DNA of 35,345 nt, taken from the NCBI GenBank assembly GCA_024710675.1, contig JANJUH010000021.1, forward strand, positions 1 to 35,345, given 5' to 3'. A model generated the notes under the pieces. It saw only the letters and a list, made by a program, of their open reading frames with translations. It ran no database searches and had not been told where the DNA came from. The translations under genes were made by a program, and so were the position numbers. The DNA is from Lysobacterales bacterium. Lineage in GTDB: Bacteria; Pseudomonadota; Gammaproteobacteria; Xanthomonadales; SZUA-5. Below, piece by piece: positions 1 to 7,302 of this stretch (positions are counted from its first letter, which is position 1; each line of letters begins with the position of its first letter).

Positions 1-1
1 T

Positions 2-1174
2 CTCGGCGTCGCCCATGGCCTCAACGACCCTCGACAGCGCCAGCTCGTCATCGATGTCGGCGGCGGCAGCACCGAGCTGATCATTGGTGAGGGCTTCGAA
101 CCGCTGGAGACCGAGAGCCTGCAGATGGGCTGCGTGGCGACCACGCAGCGCTACTTCGCCGACGGCCGCATCACCCGCAAGCGCTGGCAGGAAGTCCAGC
201 TCCAGTTGCCGCTCGAGTTCGCGCCGATCCTCAGCGCCTATCGTGCACGCGGCTGGAAGCGCGTGATCGGCAGCTCGGGCACGGTCAAGTCGATTGCCGG
301 CATCCTGGCGGCCTTCGGCGGACGTGATCGCGAAGTAAGCCGCGAGGGCCTGGACGCGCTGCTCGAGCGGCTGATCGACGTCGGCCACATCGAGCGCGTG
401 CGCCTGCCCGGCCTCGGCGAGGACCGGCGCATGGTCTTCCTGGGCGGCCTGGCTGCGCTCTATGCCTGCTTCGATGTGCTGGGGATCGAACGCCTGCGCG
501 TCAGCGACTATGCGATGCGCGAAGGGCTGCTCTGGGATCGCCTGGGGCGCATGCAGCACCAGGATCCACGCGAGCGCAGCGTCAAGACACTGGCGAAGCG
601 CTACGACGTCGATGCGGCGCAGGCCCGCCGCGTGCAGCGATGCGCACTCACGCTCTTCGATGCGGTTCGGCAGGATTGGCAGCTCGATGACGGGGCGCGC
701 GAGACCCTGGCCCACGCGGCACTGGTACACGAGGTCGGCCTGGCCATCTCGCACACCCAGCATCACAAGCACGGCGCCTACATCATCGAACACTCCGACC
801 TGCCCGGCTTCTCGCGGCAGGAGCAGGAAGCGATCGCCGCGCTGGTGCGTGGCCACCGCCGCGGCATTCCCGAAGACTGTTTTGCCGACGTGGCCATGGC
901 CGACGTCGAGGAGATCCGGCGCTGCCTGGCCTTGCTGCGCCTCGCGGTGGTCCTGCACCGAGCGCGCTCGGGCGAGGACGTGCCGGGGCTGCGGCTCGAT
1001 GCCCGCGGCAAGGAACTCAGGATGATCTTCCCGCGCGGCTGGCTCAGCCAGCACCCGCTGACCTGGGCGGACCTGCGCCAGGAGAAGTCCTACCTCGATG
1101 CGCTCGGGCTGCGCCTGCGGCTGGCTATCGCGCGACCGGTGCCCGGCGCGGTCCTGGGGGACGAGGAGCTGTAG
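2..1174 (+). CDS. ppx: Exopolyphosphatase (Ppx/GppA family), 5'-truncated
   Basis: The open frame runs in from the left edge, so the N-terminal part is missing; about 390 residues remain. Ppx hydrolyses terminal phosphate from inorganic polyphosphate in the cytoplasm, and GppA paralogues act on pppGpp. The second phosphate-binding loop of the ASKHA fold is visible near the start (IDVGGGSTELIIG), followed by ESLQMGCV, typical of the family. A helical HD-like C-terminal region follows, with HEVGLAISHTQHHKHGAYI around position 750. Length and the presence of this C-terminal domain favour a full-length Ppx over a short single-domain form. Ppx versus GppA activity cannot be separated from sequence alone. 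No ppk is visible, but upstream sequence is outside the window. Confidence 0.9.
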   Translation, partial: LGVAHGLNDPRQRQLVIDVGGGSTELIIGEGFEPLETESLQMGCVATTQRYFADGRITRKRWQEVQLQLPLEFAPILSAYRARGWKRVIGSSGTVKSIAGILAAFGGRDREVSREGLDALLERLIDVGHIERVRLPGLGEDRRMVFLGGLAALYACFDVLGIERLRVSDYAMREGLLWDRLGRMQHQDPRERSVKTLAKRYDVDAAQARRVQRCALTLFDAVRQDWQLDDGARETLAHAALVHEVGLAISHTQHHKHGAYIIEHSDLPGFSRQEQEAIAALVRGHRRGIPEDCFADVAMADVEEIRRCLALLRLAVVLHRARSGEDVPGLRLDARGKELRMIFPRGWLSQHPLTWADLRQEKSYLDALGLRLRLAIARPVPGAVLGDEEL

Positions 1175-1250
1175 CGGGACCCGGGGCTCGGAGAGGCTCG
1201 CACGGTCTCGGCCGGGTTGCAGTCGCTCCCAAGTAGCGGATGACATCAGC

Positions 1251-1310
1251 GCGTCGGCATGAATGCCGACCCACGTTCATGCGAGGCTCTTGTGGGTCCG
1301 GATTCATCCG
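1251..1310. repeat. Palindromic repeat pair, family A copies 1 and 2 (inverted)
   Basis: In the 201-base gap between ppx and the glycosyltransferase gene, GTCGGCAT-GA-ATGCCGAC at 1253-1270 is followed by CCACG. A second element, TGTGGGTCC with CGGAT-TC-ATCCG, lies at 1291-1310 in the opposite orientation. Both match elements at 3296-3364 and 8235-8334. The family pattern is GTGGGTC, then a palindrome centred on TC/GA, then GACGC. This looks like a REP-type dispersed repeat. The second copy has decayed at its 3' end. Confidence 0.75.
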
Positions 1311-1375
1311 TAAGCTCTTCGGCGTCGCCAAATCGACACCTTCTGTGAACGCAGCCGTCATCATCGGCCGTCATC

Positions 1376-2608
1376 GTGGCGGTCATGATCGATGCCGACT
1401 GCCCCACGTCCATGGAACTGTCCGCCCCGGCGAGCGAAGACTCGGCGCCGGGCGCTCGCGGCGCGCGCCCCTTGCGAGTGCTGATGGTGACCGAGACCTG
1501 GCCGCCGGAGGTCAATGGCGTCGCCCTGACCGTGCATGCGCTCGCCGAAGGCCTGCTCGCCCTCGGGCACCACGTCCGCGTGGCGCGACCGCAACAGGAC
1601 GCACAGGATGTCGCGGCGCGTGCGGCCTTCGACGAGGTGCTGCTGCCTGGCGGCCGACTGCCGCGCTACCCGCAATTGCGCTTCGGCTGGCCGGCGCGTC
1701 GCCGCCTGCAGCAACTGATGCGGGACGAACGCCCGGACGCGCTCTACGTGGCGACCGAGGGTCCGCTCGGCTACTCCGCCGTGACGGCTGCGCGCCGTTC
1801 GGGCATTCCGGTGGCGACCGGATTCCATACCCGCTTCGACGATTTCGTCGCACACTATGGTCTCGGATTCCTGCGCCGACCCGCCTTTGCCTGGCTGCGC
1901 ACATTCCATAACCGTGCCAGTAGCACGCTGGTCCCGACCGAAGCCTTGCGTGCCGAACTCGTTGCCGGCGGTTTTCGCGATGTCCGCCTGCTGGCGCGTG
2001 GCGTCGACAGCCGATTGTTCGACCCGGCGCGACGCTCGCGGGCACTGCGCGCCGCCTGGGGCATCGGCGAGAACGAACTGGCGGTGATCCACGTCGGTCG
2101 CATCGCCCCGGAGAAGAATCTCGAACTCGTCATCGAGAGCCATGCTGCGATGCGCGCGGCCGGCATCCCCGCCCGCATGGTCTGGGTGGGGGACGGACCG
2201 GCGCGGGCAGCGCTGCAGGCAGCCCATCCCGAGCACATCTGGTGCGGCGTCCGCCGCGGCGAAGACCTCGCGGCGCACTATGCCAGCGGCGATCTCTTCC
2301 TCTTCCCCAGCCTGACCGAAACCTTCGGCAACGTCACCCTGGAAGCGCTCGCCAGTGGCTTGCCGACCGTGGCCTTCGCTTACGGTGCCGCCGGCGAGCA
2401 TGTGGCCGATGGCCGCGATGGCCGGACGGTCCGCTTCGGTGACCATGGCGCCTTCGTCGAGGCGGCAGTGGCGCTCGCGGGCGATGCGCTGGCCCGGATG
2501 CGCATGGGACGAGCGGCGCGGGTGAAGGCGGAGTCGCTGTCCGTGCCAGCAGTCGCCCGGAACTTTGCCGAACTGTTGGGTGACCTTGCACGGGGAGAGC
2601 GGACATGA
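1376..2608 (+). CDS. Glycosyltransferase family 4 (GT-B), MgtA/SQD2-like
   Basis: This 410-residue protein belongs to the GT4 retaining glycosyltransferases, which move a nucleotide-activated sugar onto a lipid or sugar acceptor. The N-terminal Rossmann half carries TETWPPEVNGVALTVHALAEGL (about residues 40-62). The C-terminal half carries GRIAPEKNLELVIE, VGDGPAR and the EX7E-type donor motif in TETFGNVTLEALASGLP. The resemblance is to the alpha-mannosyltransferase MgtA and sulfolipid-synthase SQD2 group; the actual substrate is unknown. The frame starts with GTG at 1376, but in-frame ATGs at 1385 and 1412 are equally possible, and the first 35 residues are low-complexity and poorly conserved in type. 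Its end overlaps the PAP2 gene by 4 bases (ATGA), implying coupled translation. Confidence 0.88.
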   Translation: MAVMIDADCPTSMELSAPASEDSAPGARGARPLRVLMVTETWPPEVNGVALTVHALAEGLLALGHHVRVARPQQDAQDVAARAAFDEVLLPGGRLPRYPQLRFGWPARRRLQQLMRDERPDALYVATEGPLGYSAVTAARRSGIPVATGFHTRFDDFVAHYGLGFLRRPAFAWLRTFHNRASSTLVPTEALRAELVAGGFRDVRLLARGVDSRLFDPARRSRALRAAWGIGENELAVIHVGRIAPEKNLELVIESHAAMRAAGIPARMVWVGDGPARAALQAAHPEHIWCGVRRGEDLAAHYASGDLFLFPSLTETFGNVTLEALASGLPTVAFAYGAAGEHVADGRDGRTVRFGDHGAFVEAAVALAGDALARMRMGRAARVKAESLSVPAVARNFAELLGDLARGERT

Positions 2609-3138
2609 GCCGGGTGCACCTCGCGACACGGCGCCTGCAAAGCCACGACGAACGGCTCTGCCTGAGCATCAACCGGCTGGCGCTCAAGCCCTCGGTGCAA
2701 GGCTACTTCGCCGCTGTGAGCCGTCTCGGCGACGGCTGGTTCTGGCTGCCGGTGGCCGCTGCCCTGCCCGCCATCGATCCGGCCAGCGGCTGGCGCGGCC
2801 TGCTGCACATGGCCCTCGTCGGCCTGCTCGCTCTGCTGCTGTACCGCCTGTTGAAGCGCTGGAGCCGGCGTCCGCGCCCGCTGCACCGTCATCCCGACAT
2901 GGTCGTCAGCGTGGCGCCGCTGGACGAGTTCAGCTTCCCCTCCGGCCACACCCTGCACGCCGTGGCTTTCACCTGGGTGGCGCTGGCCTACGCACCCGCG
3001 CTCGCGATCGTCCTGATCCCCTTCGCACTCAGCGTCGCCGCCTCGCGGGTCGTGCTCGGCCTGCACTATCCGAGTGATGTGCTCGCCGCCACGGTCATCG
3101 GCGTGGCGCTGGCGGAGGCGAGTTTCGTGTTGCTGTGA
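2605..3138 (+). CDS. PAP2-family membrane phosphatase
   Basis: A 177-residue integral membrane protein with all three PAP2 signature motifs: K84-X6-R91-P92, P112-S-G-H115 and S147-R148-X5-H154-X3-D158. H115 and H154 are the expected catalytic histidines. Hydrophobic segments lie at about 43-57, 66-82, 117-137, 138-150 and 158-176. Family members dephosphorylate lipid phosphates or pyrophosphates such as undecaprenyl pyrophosphate or phosphatidic acid at the membrane. The ATG overlaps the stop of the glycosyltransferase gene, so the two are one transcription unit. A joint role in making or recycling a lipid-linked glycan is an inference. The specific substrate cannot be read from the sequence. 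Confidence 0.9.
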   Translation: MSRVHLATRRLQSHDERLCLSINRLALKPSVQGYFAAVSRLGDGWFWLPVAAALPAIDPASGWRGLLHMALVGLLALLLYRLLKRWSRRPRPLHRHPDMVVSVAPLDEFSFPSGHTLHAVAFTWVALAYAPALAIVLIPFALSVAASRVVLGLHYPSDVLAATVIGVALAEASFVLL

Positions 3139-3142
3139 ATCG

Positions 3143-3205
3143 GTGAGTGGTCCGCGCGCCTGCGGCGCGAAGAGCCGAGTGAGTGGTCCGCGCGCCTGCG
3201 GCGCG
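3143..3205. repeat. Two tandem 27-bp repeats, each carrying a hairpin
   Basis: The unit GTGAGTGGTCCG followed by CGCGCCTGCGGCGCG occurs at 3143-3169 and 3179-3205 without mismatch, offset by 36 bases. Each copy contains a CGCGCC-TGC-GGCGCG hairpin. The array begins four bases after the PAP2 stop codon. The GTGAGTGG core recurs at 3210-3227 and, inverted, at 3375-3396. Confidence 0.8.
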
Positions 3206-3209
3206 CTCA

Positions 3210-3392
3210 GTGGTGAGTGGTGAGTGGCATCAGCGGCCCGCCTTGCCCAGGGGGGTTCTGACCACCAGGAGCCCTCATTCACCTGCATCGGGCAAAAGCG
3301 TCCGGATGAATCCGGACCCACAAGCGCATCGCCAGCCTGTGGGTCGGCATTCATGCCGACGCTTCTGCCACCTACCACTCACCACTCACCAC
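3210..3392. repeat. 18-bp perfect inverted repeat enclosing a palindrome pair
   Basis: GTGGTGAGTGGTGAGTGG at 3210-3227 is the exact reverse complement of 3375-3392. The left arm and the right arm are each runs of the GTGAGTG word. The 147 bases between the arms contain family A elements at 3296-3364 and no convincing open frame. This accounts for most of the 370-base gap between the PAP2 gene and hsp20. It resembles a small non-autonomous element or a scaffold of nested repeats; no transposase or clear target-site duplication is visible. Confidence 0.75.
3296..3364. repeat. Palindromic repeat pair, family A copies 3 and 4 (inverted)
   Basis: AAGCGTCCGGAT-GA-ATCCGGAC followed by CCACA (3296-3322) faces TGTGGGTC-GGCAT-TC-ATGCCGAC followed by GCTT (3338-3364), with a 15-base spacer. 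Each copy is palindromic itself and the two copies are inverted relative to each other, so the pair could fold as a long hairpin or cruciform. These are the best-preserved copies of the family in the window. Confidence 0.85.
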
Positions 3393-3435
3393 TCACTTGT
3401 CTCAACCGAAGCCTCCCGCCCAGGCCGGCGGCCAC

Positions 3436-3462
3436 CTTGAATCCCACGCCCCCAGTCCACAC
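3436..3462 (+). promoter_or_regulatory. Candidate sigma-32 promoter of hsp20-cbpA
   Basis: CTTGAAT at 3436-3442 matches the heat-shock -35 box CTTGAAA at six of seven bases. After 14 bases, CCACAC at 3457-3462 matches the -10 core CCCCAT at four of six. It lies 46 bases before the hsp20 start codon. The match is moderate, but gene function and the similar site at htpX support it. Confidence 0.45.
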
Positions 3463-3508
3463 ATCTCGGTCACGCCGGCAGATACCCGGCACCGCAATGG
3501 AGGACACC

Positions 3509-3958
3509 ATGGCCATCACCCGCTACAACCCCTGGAACCTGCAAGGCAACCTGCCGACCGAGTTTCGCGACCTGGTCGAGAAGTTCTTCACAGCCGATCC
3601 GAACCAGGACCAGTCGAACGTCGTCACCAGCCAGTGGGCGCCGCACGTGGACGTCAAGGAGGAACCGCAGCGCTTCGTGATCCTCGCCGATATCCCTGGC
3701 GTAGATCCGAAGGACATCGAGATCCACATGGAAAAGGGCATCCTGACGATCAAGGGCGAGCGCACCCACGAGTCGAAGGAAGAGAACGAGAAGTACACGC
3801 GCATGGAACGTTCGCGCGGCGTCTTCTACCGCCGCTTCGCGCTGCCGGACAGCGCCGACGCCGAGGGCATCAGCGCCACCGGCAAGCACGGTGTGCTCGA
3901 GATCGTGATCCCGAAACGTCCCGAGACCACGCCGCGCCGCATCACCATCAACGGCTGA
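3509..3958 (+). CDS. Hsp20-family small heat-shock protein
   Basis: A 149-residue alpha-crystallin-domain chaperone that binds unfolding proteins in the cytoplasm without ATP and holds them for refolding. The conserved core runs from about residue 45 (HVDVKEEPQRFVILADIPGVDP) to about 140, and includes GILTIKGER and the A-x-x-x-n-GVL signature as ATGKHGVLEIVIPK. The C-terminal I-X-I anchor used in oligomer assembly is present as ITI in RRITING. The start at 3509 was chosen over the in-frame ATG at 3497 because GGAGG at 3499-3503 sits five bases upstream and the family begins with this M-x-I-T-R-Y sequence. A J-domain gene follows 74 bases downstream, separated by a hairpin. Confidence 0.95.
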   Translation: MAITRYNPWNLQGNLPTEFRDLVEKFFTADPNQDQSNVVTSQWAPHVDVKEEPQRFVILADIPGVDPKDIEIHMEKGILTIKGERTHESKEENEKYTRMERSRGVFYRRFALPDSADAEGISATGKHGVLEIVIPKRPETTPRRITING

Positions 3959-3968
3959 GCCACAGGCG

Positions 3969-3993
3969 GCCCGGGTATCCTCGATGCCCGGGC
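3969..3993 (+). terminator. Intercistronic hairpin between hsp20 and cbpA
   Basis: GCCCGGGTATC (3969-3979) pairs with GATGCCCGGGC (3983-3993) across a CTC loop, giving an 11-bp stem with one G-U wobble. No T-run follows, so it may stabilise or attenuate the transcript rather than act as a classical terminator. Confidence 0.45.
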
Positions 3994-4032
3994 TGCCTTC
4001 GCTGTCCACGTCAAGATCCCCACCCAGAGCCC

Positions 4033-4929
4033 ATGCGCTTCCACGACTACTACGAGACGCTTGGCGTCAAGCCGGATGCGAGCGCCGACGAGATCAAGCA
4101 GGCGTATCGCAAGCTCGCGCGCAAGTTTCATCCCGACGTCAGCAAGGAAAGCAAGGCCGAGGAGCGCTTCAAGGAGATCAACGAGGCCTACGAGGCGCTG
4201 CGCGAACCGGAGCGGCGACGGGAGTACGACCGTGCCCGCGCCGGCGGATTCCGTGCCGGCGACGAATTCCGTCCTGGACCCGGCGGCGGCGGCTTCGAGT
4301 ACGACTTCGGCGACGGCAACGGCCAGTTCAGCGACTTCTTCGAGTCCTTGTTCGGGCGCATGCGCGGCGGCCCGCGGCGCGGCGCTGGCGGTCGCGAGGG
4401 TCCGGCCGAGACCCGCGCCGAGTTCGAGATCGATCTCGAGACCGCCTACTCGGGTGGGAAGCAGCGGGTCACTGTTCAGGCCGGCCGCAGTGCTCGCACG
4501 CTCGAGGTCAAGGTCCCCAAGGGCATCGCCAGCGGCCAGAGCATCCGCCTCGCTGGCCAGGGCCCACTGGGACCCGACGGTGAGCCAGGTGACTTGTTGC
4601 TGACGATCAGGATCCGCCCGCACCCGCGCTTCCGTCTCGACGGACGCGATGTGTCGGTCGACCTGCCGATCGCACCCTGGGAAGCAGCGCTGGGCGGCCG
4701 GGTAGCGGTACCGACACTGGGCGGCGAGGTCGACATGGCCATCCCCGCCGGCTCGCAGAGCGGGCGCAAGCTGCGCCTGAAGGGTCGCGGGCTCGGCAGC
4801 GCGAGTGGCCAGGGTGACCAATACGTGGTCCTGCAGGTGCACACGCCGGCCGCGGACGATGCCCGCGCGCGTGCCGCCTACGAGGCCTTCCAGGCCGCAT
4901 TCCCGGGCTACGATCCGCGCCGGCGCTGA
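4033..4929 (+). CDS. cbpA: DnaJ-class co-chaperone, CbpA type
   Basis: This 298-residue J-domain protein stimulates the DnaK ATPase and delivers substrates to it. The J domain spans about 1-70, with the H33-P34-D35 catalytic tripeptide. A Gly/Phe-rich linker (about 75-125, GGFRAGDEF and GGGGFEYDFGDGNG) follows, then two beta-rich substrate-binding domains (about 130-290). There is no CXXCXGXG zinc-finger block, so it is a type II/CbpA protein and not DnaJ itself. It follows hsp20, and a shared heat-shock promoter would couple a holdase to a DnaK co-chaperone. A CbpM modulator gene is not present next to it. Confidence 0.92.
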   Translation: MRFHDYYETLGVKPDASADEIKQAYRKLARKFHPDVSKESKAEERFKEINEAYEALREPERRREYDRARAGGFRAGDEFRPGPGGGGFEYDFGDGNGQFSDFFESLFGRMRGGPRRGAGGREGPAETRAEFEIDLETAYSGGKQRVTVQAGRSARTLEVKVPKGIASGQSIRLAGQGPLGPDGEPGDLLLTIRIRPHPRFRLDGRDVSVDLPIAPWEAALGGRVAVPTLGGEVDMAIPAGSQSGRKLRLKGRGLGSASGQGDQYVVLQVHTPAADDARARAAYEAFQAAFPGYDPRRR

Positions 4930-4951
4930 AACCCGGCACGGATGTGGCTGA

Positions 4952-5461
4952 TCAGCGCTTGCGCGCCTTGTCGGCGGCGGCTTCAGGCGTCGCCGTGGCC
5001 GCGGGCCTGGGCTTGTCGCCCACGCCCGGGCGAACGACACCCTGCTGCAACTGCCGCCACAGTTCGAGGTTGCGCTCGGTCAGGTCGTGCATCACCGTCC
5101 AAGGCGACTGCCCGAGCAGCGTGTTGAGCTGCTGCCGGAATTGATGTTGCTGGTCGAGGAAGATCTGCAGGCTGCGCTCCAGATAGCTGCCCATCAGGCC
5201 TTGCAGCGAATCACCGTAGAAGCGGATCAGTTGCGAGAGCAGGTGCGTGCTGAGCAGCGGCTGCCCCTGCTCCTCGCGCTCGGCGATGATCTGCAGCAGC
5301 ACCGAGCGCGTGAGGTCCTGGCGAGTCTTGGCGTCCTGCACCTCGAACACCTCGCCGTCGATGACCAGTTGGCGTACATCCTCGAGCGTCACGTAAGAGG
5401 AGATCTCGGTGTCATAAAGACGCCGGTTCGGATACTTCTTGATGACGCGGGTCTTGGGCAT
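4952..5461 (-). CDS. phaR: Polyhydroxyalkanoate synthesis repressor PhaR
   Basis: A 169-residue cytoplasmic regulator that binds PHA granules and DNA, and represses phasin and PHA genes when granules are scarce. The conserved N-terminal DNA-binding domain is plain: VIKKYPNRRLYDTEISSYVT, then LEDVRQLV and a following segment to about residue 60. The middle (about 70-130) is helical and Gln/Leu-rich, typical of the granule-associated part. The C-terminal tail is Ala/Pro/Lys-rich and variable. It lies 51 bases downstream of phaB, with a strong hairpin between them. Family members in other bacteria recognise CTGC-N3/4-GCAG-type sites; one such site lies before the second phaB at 18494-18508. Confidence 0.93.
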   Translation of the reverse strand: MPKTRVIKKYPNRRLYDTEISSYVTLEDVRQLVIDGEVFEVQDAKTRQDLTRSVLLQIIAEREEQGQPLLSTHLLSQLIRFYGDSLQGLMGSYLERSLQIFLDQQHQFRQQLNTLLGQSPWTVMHDLTERNLELWRQLQQGVVRPGVGDKPRPAATATPEAAADKARKR

Positions 5462-5487
5462 CGAATCTCAGTCCGGGGCAGGCTCGG

Positions 5488-5508
5488 GCGCCGGCCGCAG
5501 GCCGGCGC
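5488..5508 (-). terminator. Perfect 9-bp hairpin between phaB and phaR
   Basis: GCGCCGGCC (5488-5496) and GGCCGGCGC (5500-5508) are perfect inverted arms around a 3-base loop, four bases after the phaB stop. There is no T-tract, so partial termination or transcript stabilisation between phaB and phaR is more likely than complete termination. Confidence 0.5.
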
Positions 5509-5512
5509 ACAT

Positions 5513-6253
5513 TCACCAGCCCATGTATTGGCCGCCGTTGATGGAGAGGTTGGCGCCGGTGACCCAGGCCGCTTCCTCGGCCACGAAGAAACACACCGAG
5601 TAGGCGATTTCCTCCGGCGAACCGAGACGCCCGGTCGGGATCTGGGCGACGATCTTGGCGCGCACGTCCTCGGGCACGGCCATCACCATGTCGGTGCCGA
5701 CGTACCCGGGGGACACCGTGTTGACGGTGATGCCAAACTTGGCATTTTCCTGCGCCAGCGAGATCGTGAAACCATGCATGCCGGCCTTCGAGGCCGCGTA
5801 GTTGGCCTGCCCGTACTGGCCCTTCTGGCCGTTGATCGAGCTGATCTGGACGATGCGCCCCCACATGCGCGCGCGCATGCCCTCGATGACGTTGCGGGTG
5901 ACGTTGTAGCAGCTCGACAGGTTCGTCGCGATGACGTCCGACCACTGTTGCGGGCTCATCCGGTGGAAGGTGGTGTCGCGCGTGATGCCGGCGTTGTTGA
6001 TCAGGATGTCGATGCCGCCGAGTTGCTCCTCGATGGCCTTCACCATCGCCTGGCACGATCCGAAGTCGGCCACATCACCGGGCACGATCAGGCACTCGAC
6101 GCCTTCGGCGCGCAACTCTTCCTGCCAGGCGCGGGCCTTGTCCTCGTTGCGGTAATTGGTCGCGACGCGATGTCCCGCCTGCGCCAGGCGCTTGACGATC
6201 GCCGTGCCGATGCCACCCGTGCCGCCGGTTACCAATGCCACCCTGCTCGTCAT
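5513..6253 (-). CDS. phaB: Acetoacetyl-CoA reductase (PhaB), paralogue 1
   Basis: A 246-residue short-chain dehydrogenase that reduces acetoacetyl-CoA to (R)-3-hydroxybutyryl-CoA, the monomer for polyhydroxybutyrate. Visible features are the nucleotide-binding T9-G-G-T-G-G-I-G16, NNAG at about 86-89, catalytic S139, Y152 and K156 (YAASK), and SPGYVGTDM near 185. The beta2 loop reads N33-Y34-R35-N36, with a basic residue and no acidic residue, which in this superfamily favours NADPH. phaR follows on the same strand. No PHA synthase (phaC) or thiolase gene is in the window. It closely resembles the paralogue at 18525-19274 but differs in the cofactor loop. Confidence 0.92.
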   Translation of the reverse strand: MTSRVALVTGGTGGIGTAIVKRLAQAGHRVATNYRNEDKARAWQEELRAEGVECLIVPGDVADFGSCQAMVKAIEEQLGGIDILINNAGITRDTTFHRMSPQQWSDVIATNLSSCYNVTRNVIEGMRARMWGRIVQISSINGQKGQYGQANYAASKAGMHGFTISLAQENAKFGITVNTVSPGYVGTDMVMAVPEDVRAKIVAQIPTGRLGSPEEIAYSVCFFVAEEAAWVTGANLSINGGQYMGW

Positions 6254-6322
6254 TGCCGTCCCTCCCGGACCCTGTGGTTCGCCCGATTCTACACAGCGTT
6301 CACTGCCCGCCCTTGACCAGCG

Positions 6323-7207
6323 TCAGCCGGCGACGGGCAGTCCGCGCCGTCGCGGCACGGACCCGATCTCCCATTGCCCGGCGGCCTCTGCCAGGAACGC
6401 CTCCAGGCTGCCTGCCCCGGGTTCGGGCTGGCCAAGAAAGCCCAGCAATCGCCGCAGCTCGGGCAGCGGATCCGCCCCGCACACCGCAGCATCACCGGCG
6501 CTCTTGGCCAGCTTGCGACCGTCGCCATCGAGCAGCACCGGCACATGGGCATAGCGCGGCGTGGGCAGGCCCAGGCAACGCTGCAACAGGATCTGGCGCG
6601 GCGTCGAGTCGATCAGATCGGCACCCCGGACCACATCGGTGATCGCCTGCGCGGCATCGTCGACGACCACCGCAAGCTGGTAGGCATAAAGACCATCCGC
6701 GCGCTTGAGCACGAAATCGCCGACTTCCGCGGCCAGGTCCTGCTCGAAGAGTCCCTGGATGCGATCGACGAAACCGATCCGGCCGGCGGGTACGCGCAGG
6801 CGGATGGCCGGCGTTCGGTCACGGTCGGAGGGCCGGCAGGGCCCGCGATGCACGCCGGCGGACGGCTCGAGATCGCTGCGACTGCACGGGCAACGAAAGG
6901 CCAATCCGCGTGCCAGGAGTTCGGCCAGGGCGGCCTCGTAGGCCGGCGCGCGCTGCGACTGGTACCACACCGGCTCATCGGGTGGCATGCCGCAGGCCTG
7001 CAGGCTCGCGAGGATGTCGGCCGCGGCGCCCGGCACTTCGCGCGGCGGGTCGATGTCCTCGATCCGCACCAGCCAACGGCCCCGATGCGCGCGCGCCTCG
7101 AGCCAGCTCGCCAGCGCCGCCAGCAGCGAGCCCAGGTGCAACCGGCCGCTGGGCGTCGGTGCGAAGCGTCCGCGGTAGGCCTCGACTGGATTGTCTTCAC
7201 GAATCAT
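6323..7207 (-). CDS. gluQ: Glutamyl-Q tRNA(Asp) synthetase
   Basis: A 294-residue paralogue of the glutamyl-tRNA synthetase catalytic domain. It activates glutamate and attaches it to queuosine at the wobble position of tRNA(Asp). The class I signatures are H24-L-G-S27 (HIGH-like, within RFAPTPSGRLHLGSL) and K232-L-A-K-S236 (KMSKS-like). The anticodon-binding C-terminal domain is absent, as expected for this family. The zinc site reads C106-x-C108-x11-H120-x3-C124; the family pattern I remember has Tyr in the third place, so His here is a conservative but notable change. No clear ribosome-binding site precedes the ATG. It is divergent from htpX and converges on no partner gene. Confidence 0.93.
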   Translation of the reverse strand: MIREDNPVEAYRGRFAPTPSGRLHLGSLLAALASWLEARAHRGRWLVRIEDIDPPREVPGAAADILASLQACGMPPDEPVWYQSQRAPAYEAALAELLARGLAFRCPCSRSDLEPSAGVHRGPCRPSDRDRTPAIRLRVPAGRIGFVDRIQGLFEQDLAAEVGDFVLKRADGLYAYQLAVVVDDAAQAITDVVRGADLIDSTPRQILLQRCLGLPTPRYAHVPVLLDGDGRKLAKSAGDAAVCGADPLPELRRLLGFLGQPEPGAGSLEAFLAEAAGQWEIGSVPRRRGLPVAG

Positions 7208-7242
7208 TCGCTATACCGACCCTGACTGCCTGCCAGCTCCCG

Positions 7243-7270
7243 CTTGAAAGCCAGCCTGTGCATCGCCAAG
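7243..7270 (+). promoter_or_regulatory. Candidate sigma-32 promoter of htpX
   Basis: CTTGAAA at 7243-7249 is an exact heat-shock -35 box. After 14 bases CGCCAAG at 7264-7270 matches the -10 core CCCCAT at four of six. It sits 32 bases before the GTG start of htpX. The 14-base spacer equals that of the candidate site before hsp20. Confidence 0.5.
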
Positions 7271-7302
7271 CCTAGTCCGAACTTGCCGAAAGGGTTTCCG
7301 CC

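Noticed and set aside
1240..1911. A 223-codon plus-strand frame overlapping the glycosyltransferase start
   Set aside because: Out of frame with the conserved GT4 sequence, begins within a palindromic repeat, and lacks any domain.
2380..3378. A 332-codon minus-strand frame spanning the PAP2 gene and the repeat block
   Set aside because: Its repeated APQARGPLT peptides come from the tandem DNA repeats, and the rest is antisense to recognised genes.
3210..3392. Insertion sequence
   Set aside because: Only 147 bases between the arms with no transposase frame and no clear target duplication, so it is listed as a repeat block.
3143..3396. Possible CRISPR array
   Set aside because: Only two spaced 27-bp repeats and short GTGAGTG words; no regular spacers and no cas genes.
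6286..6291. TAGAAT on the minus strand as -10 box of phaB1
   Set aside because: No acceptable -35 hexamer 16-19 bases upstream; too weak to list as a promoter.
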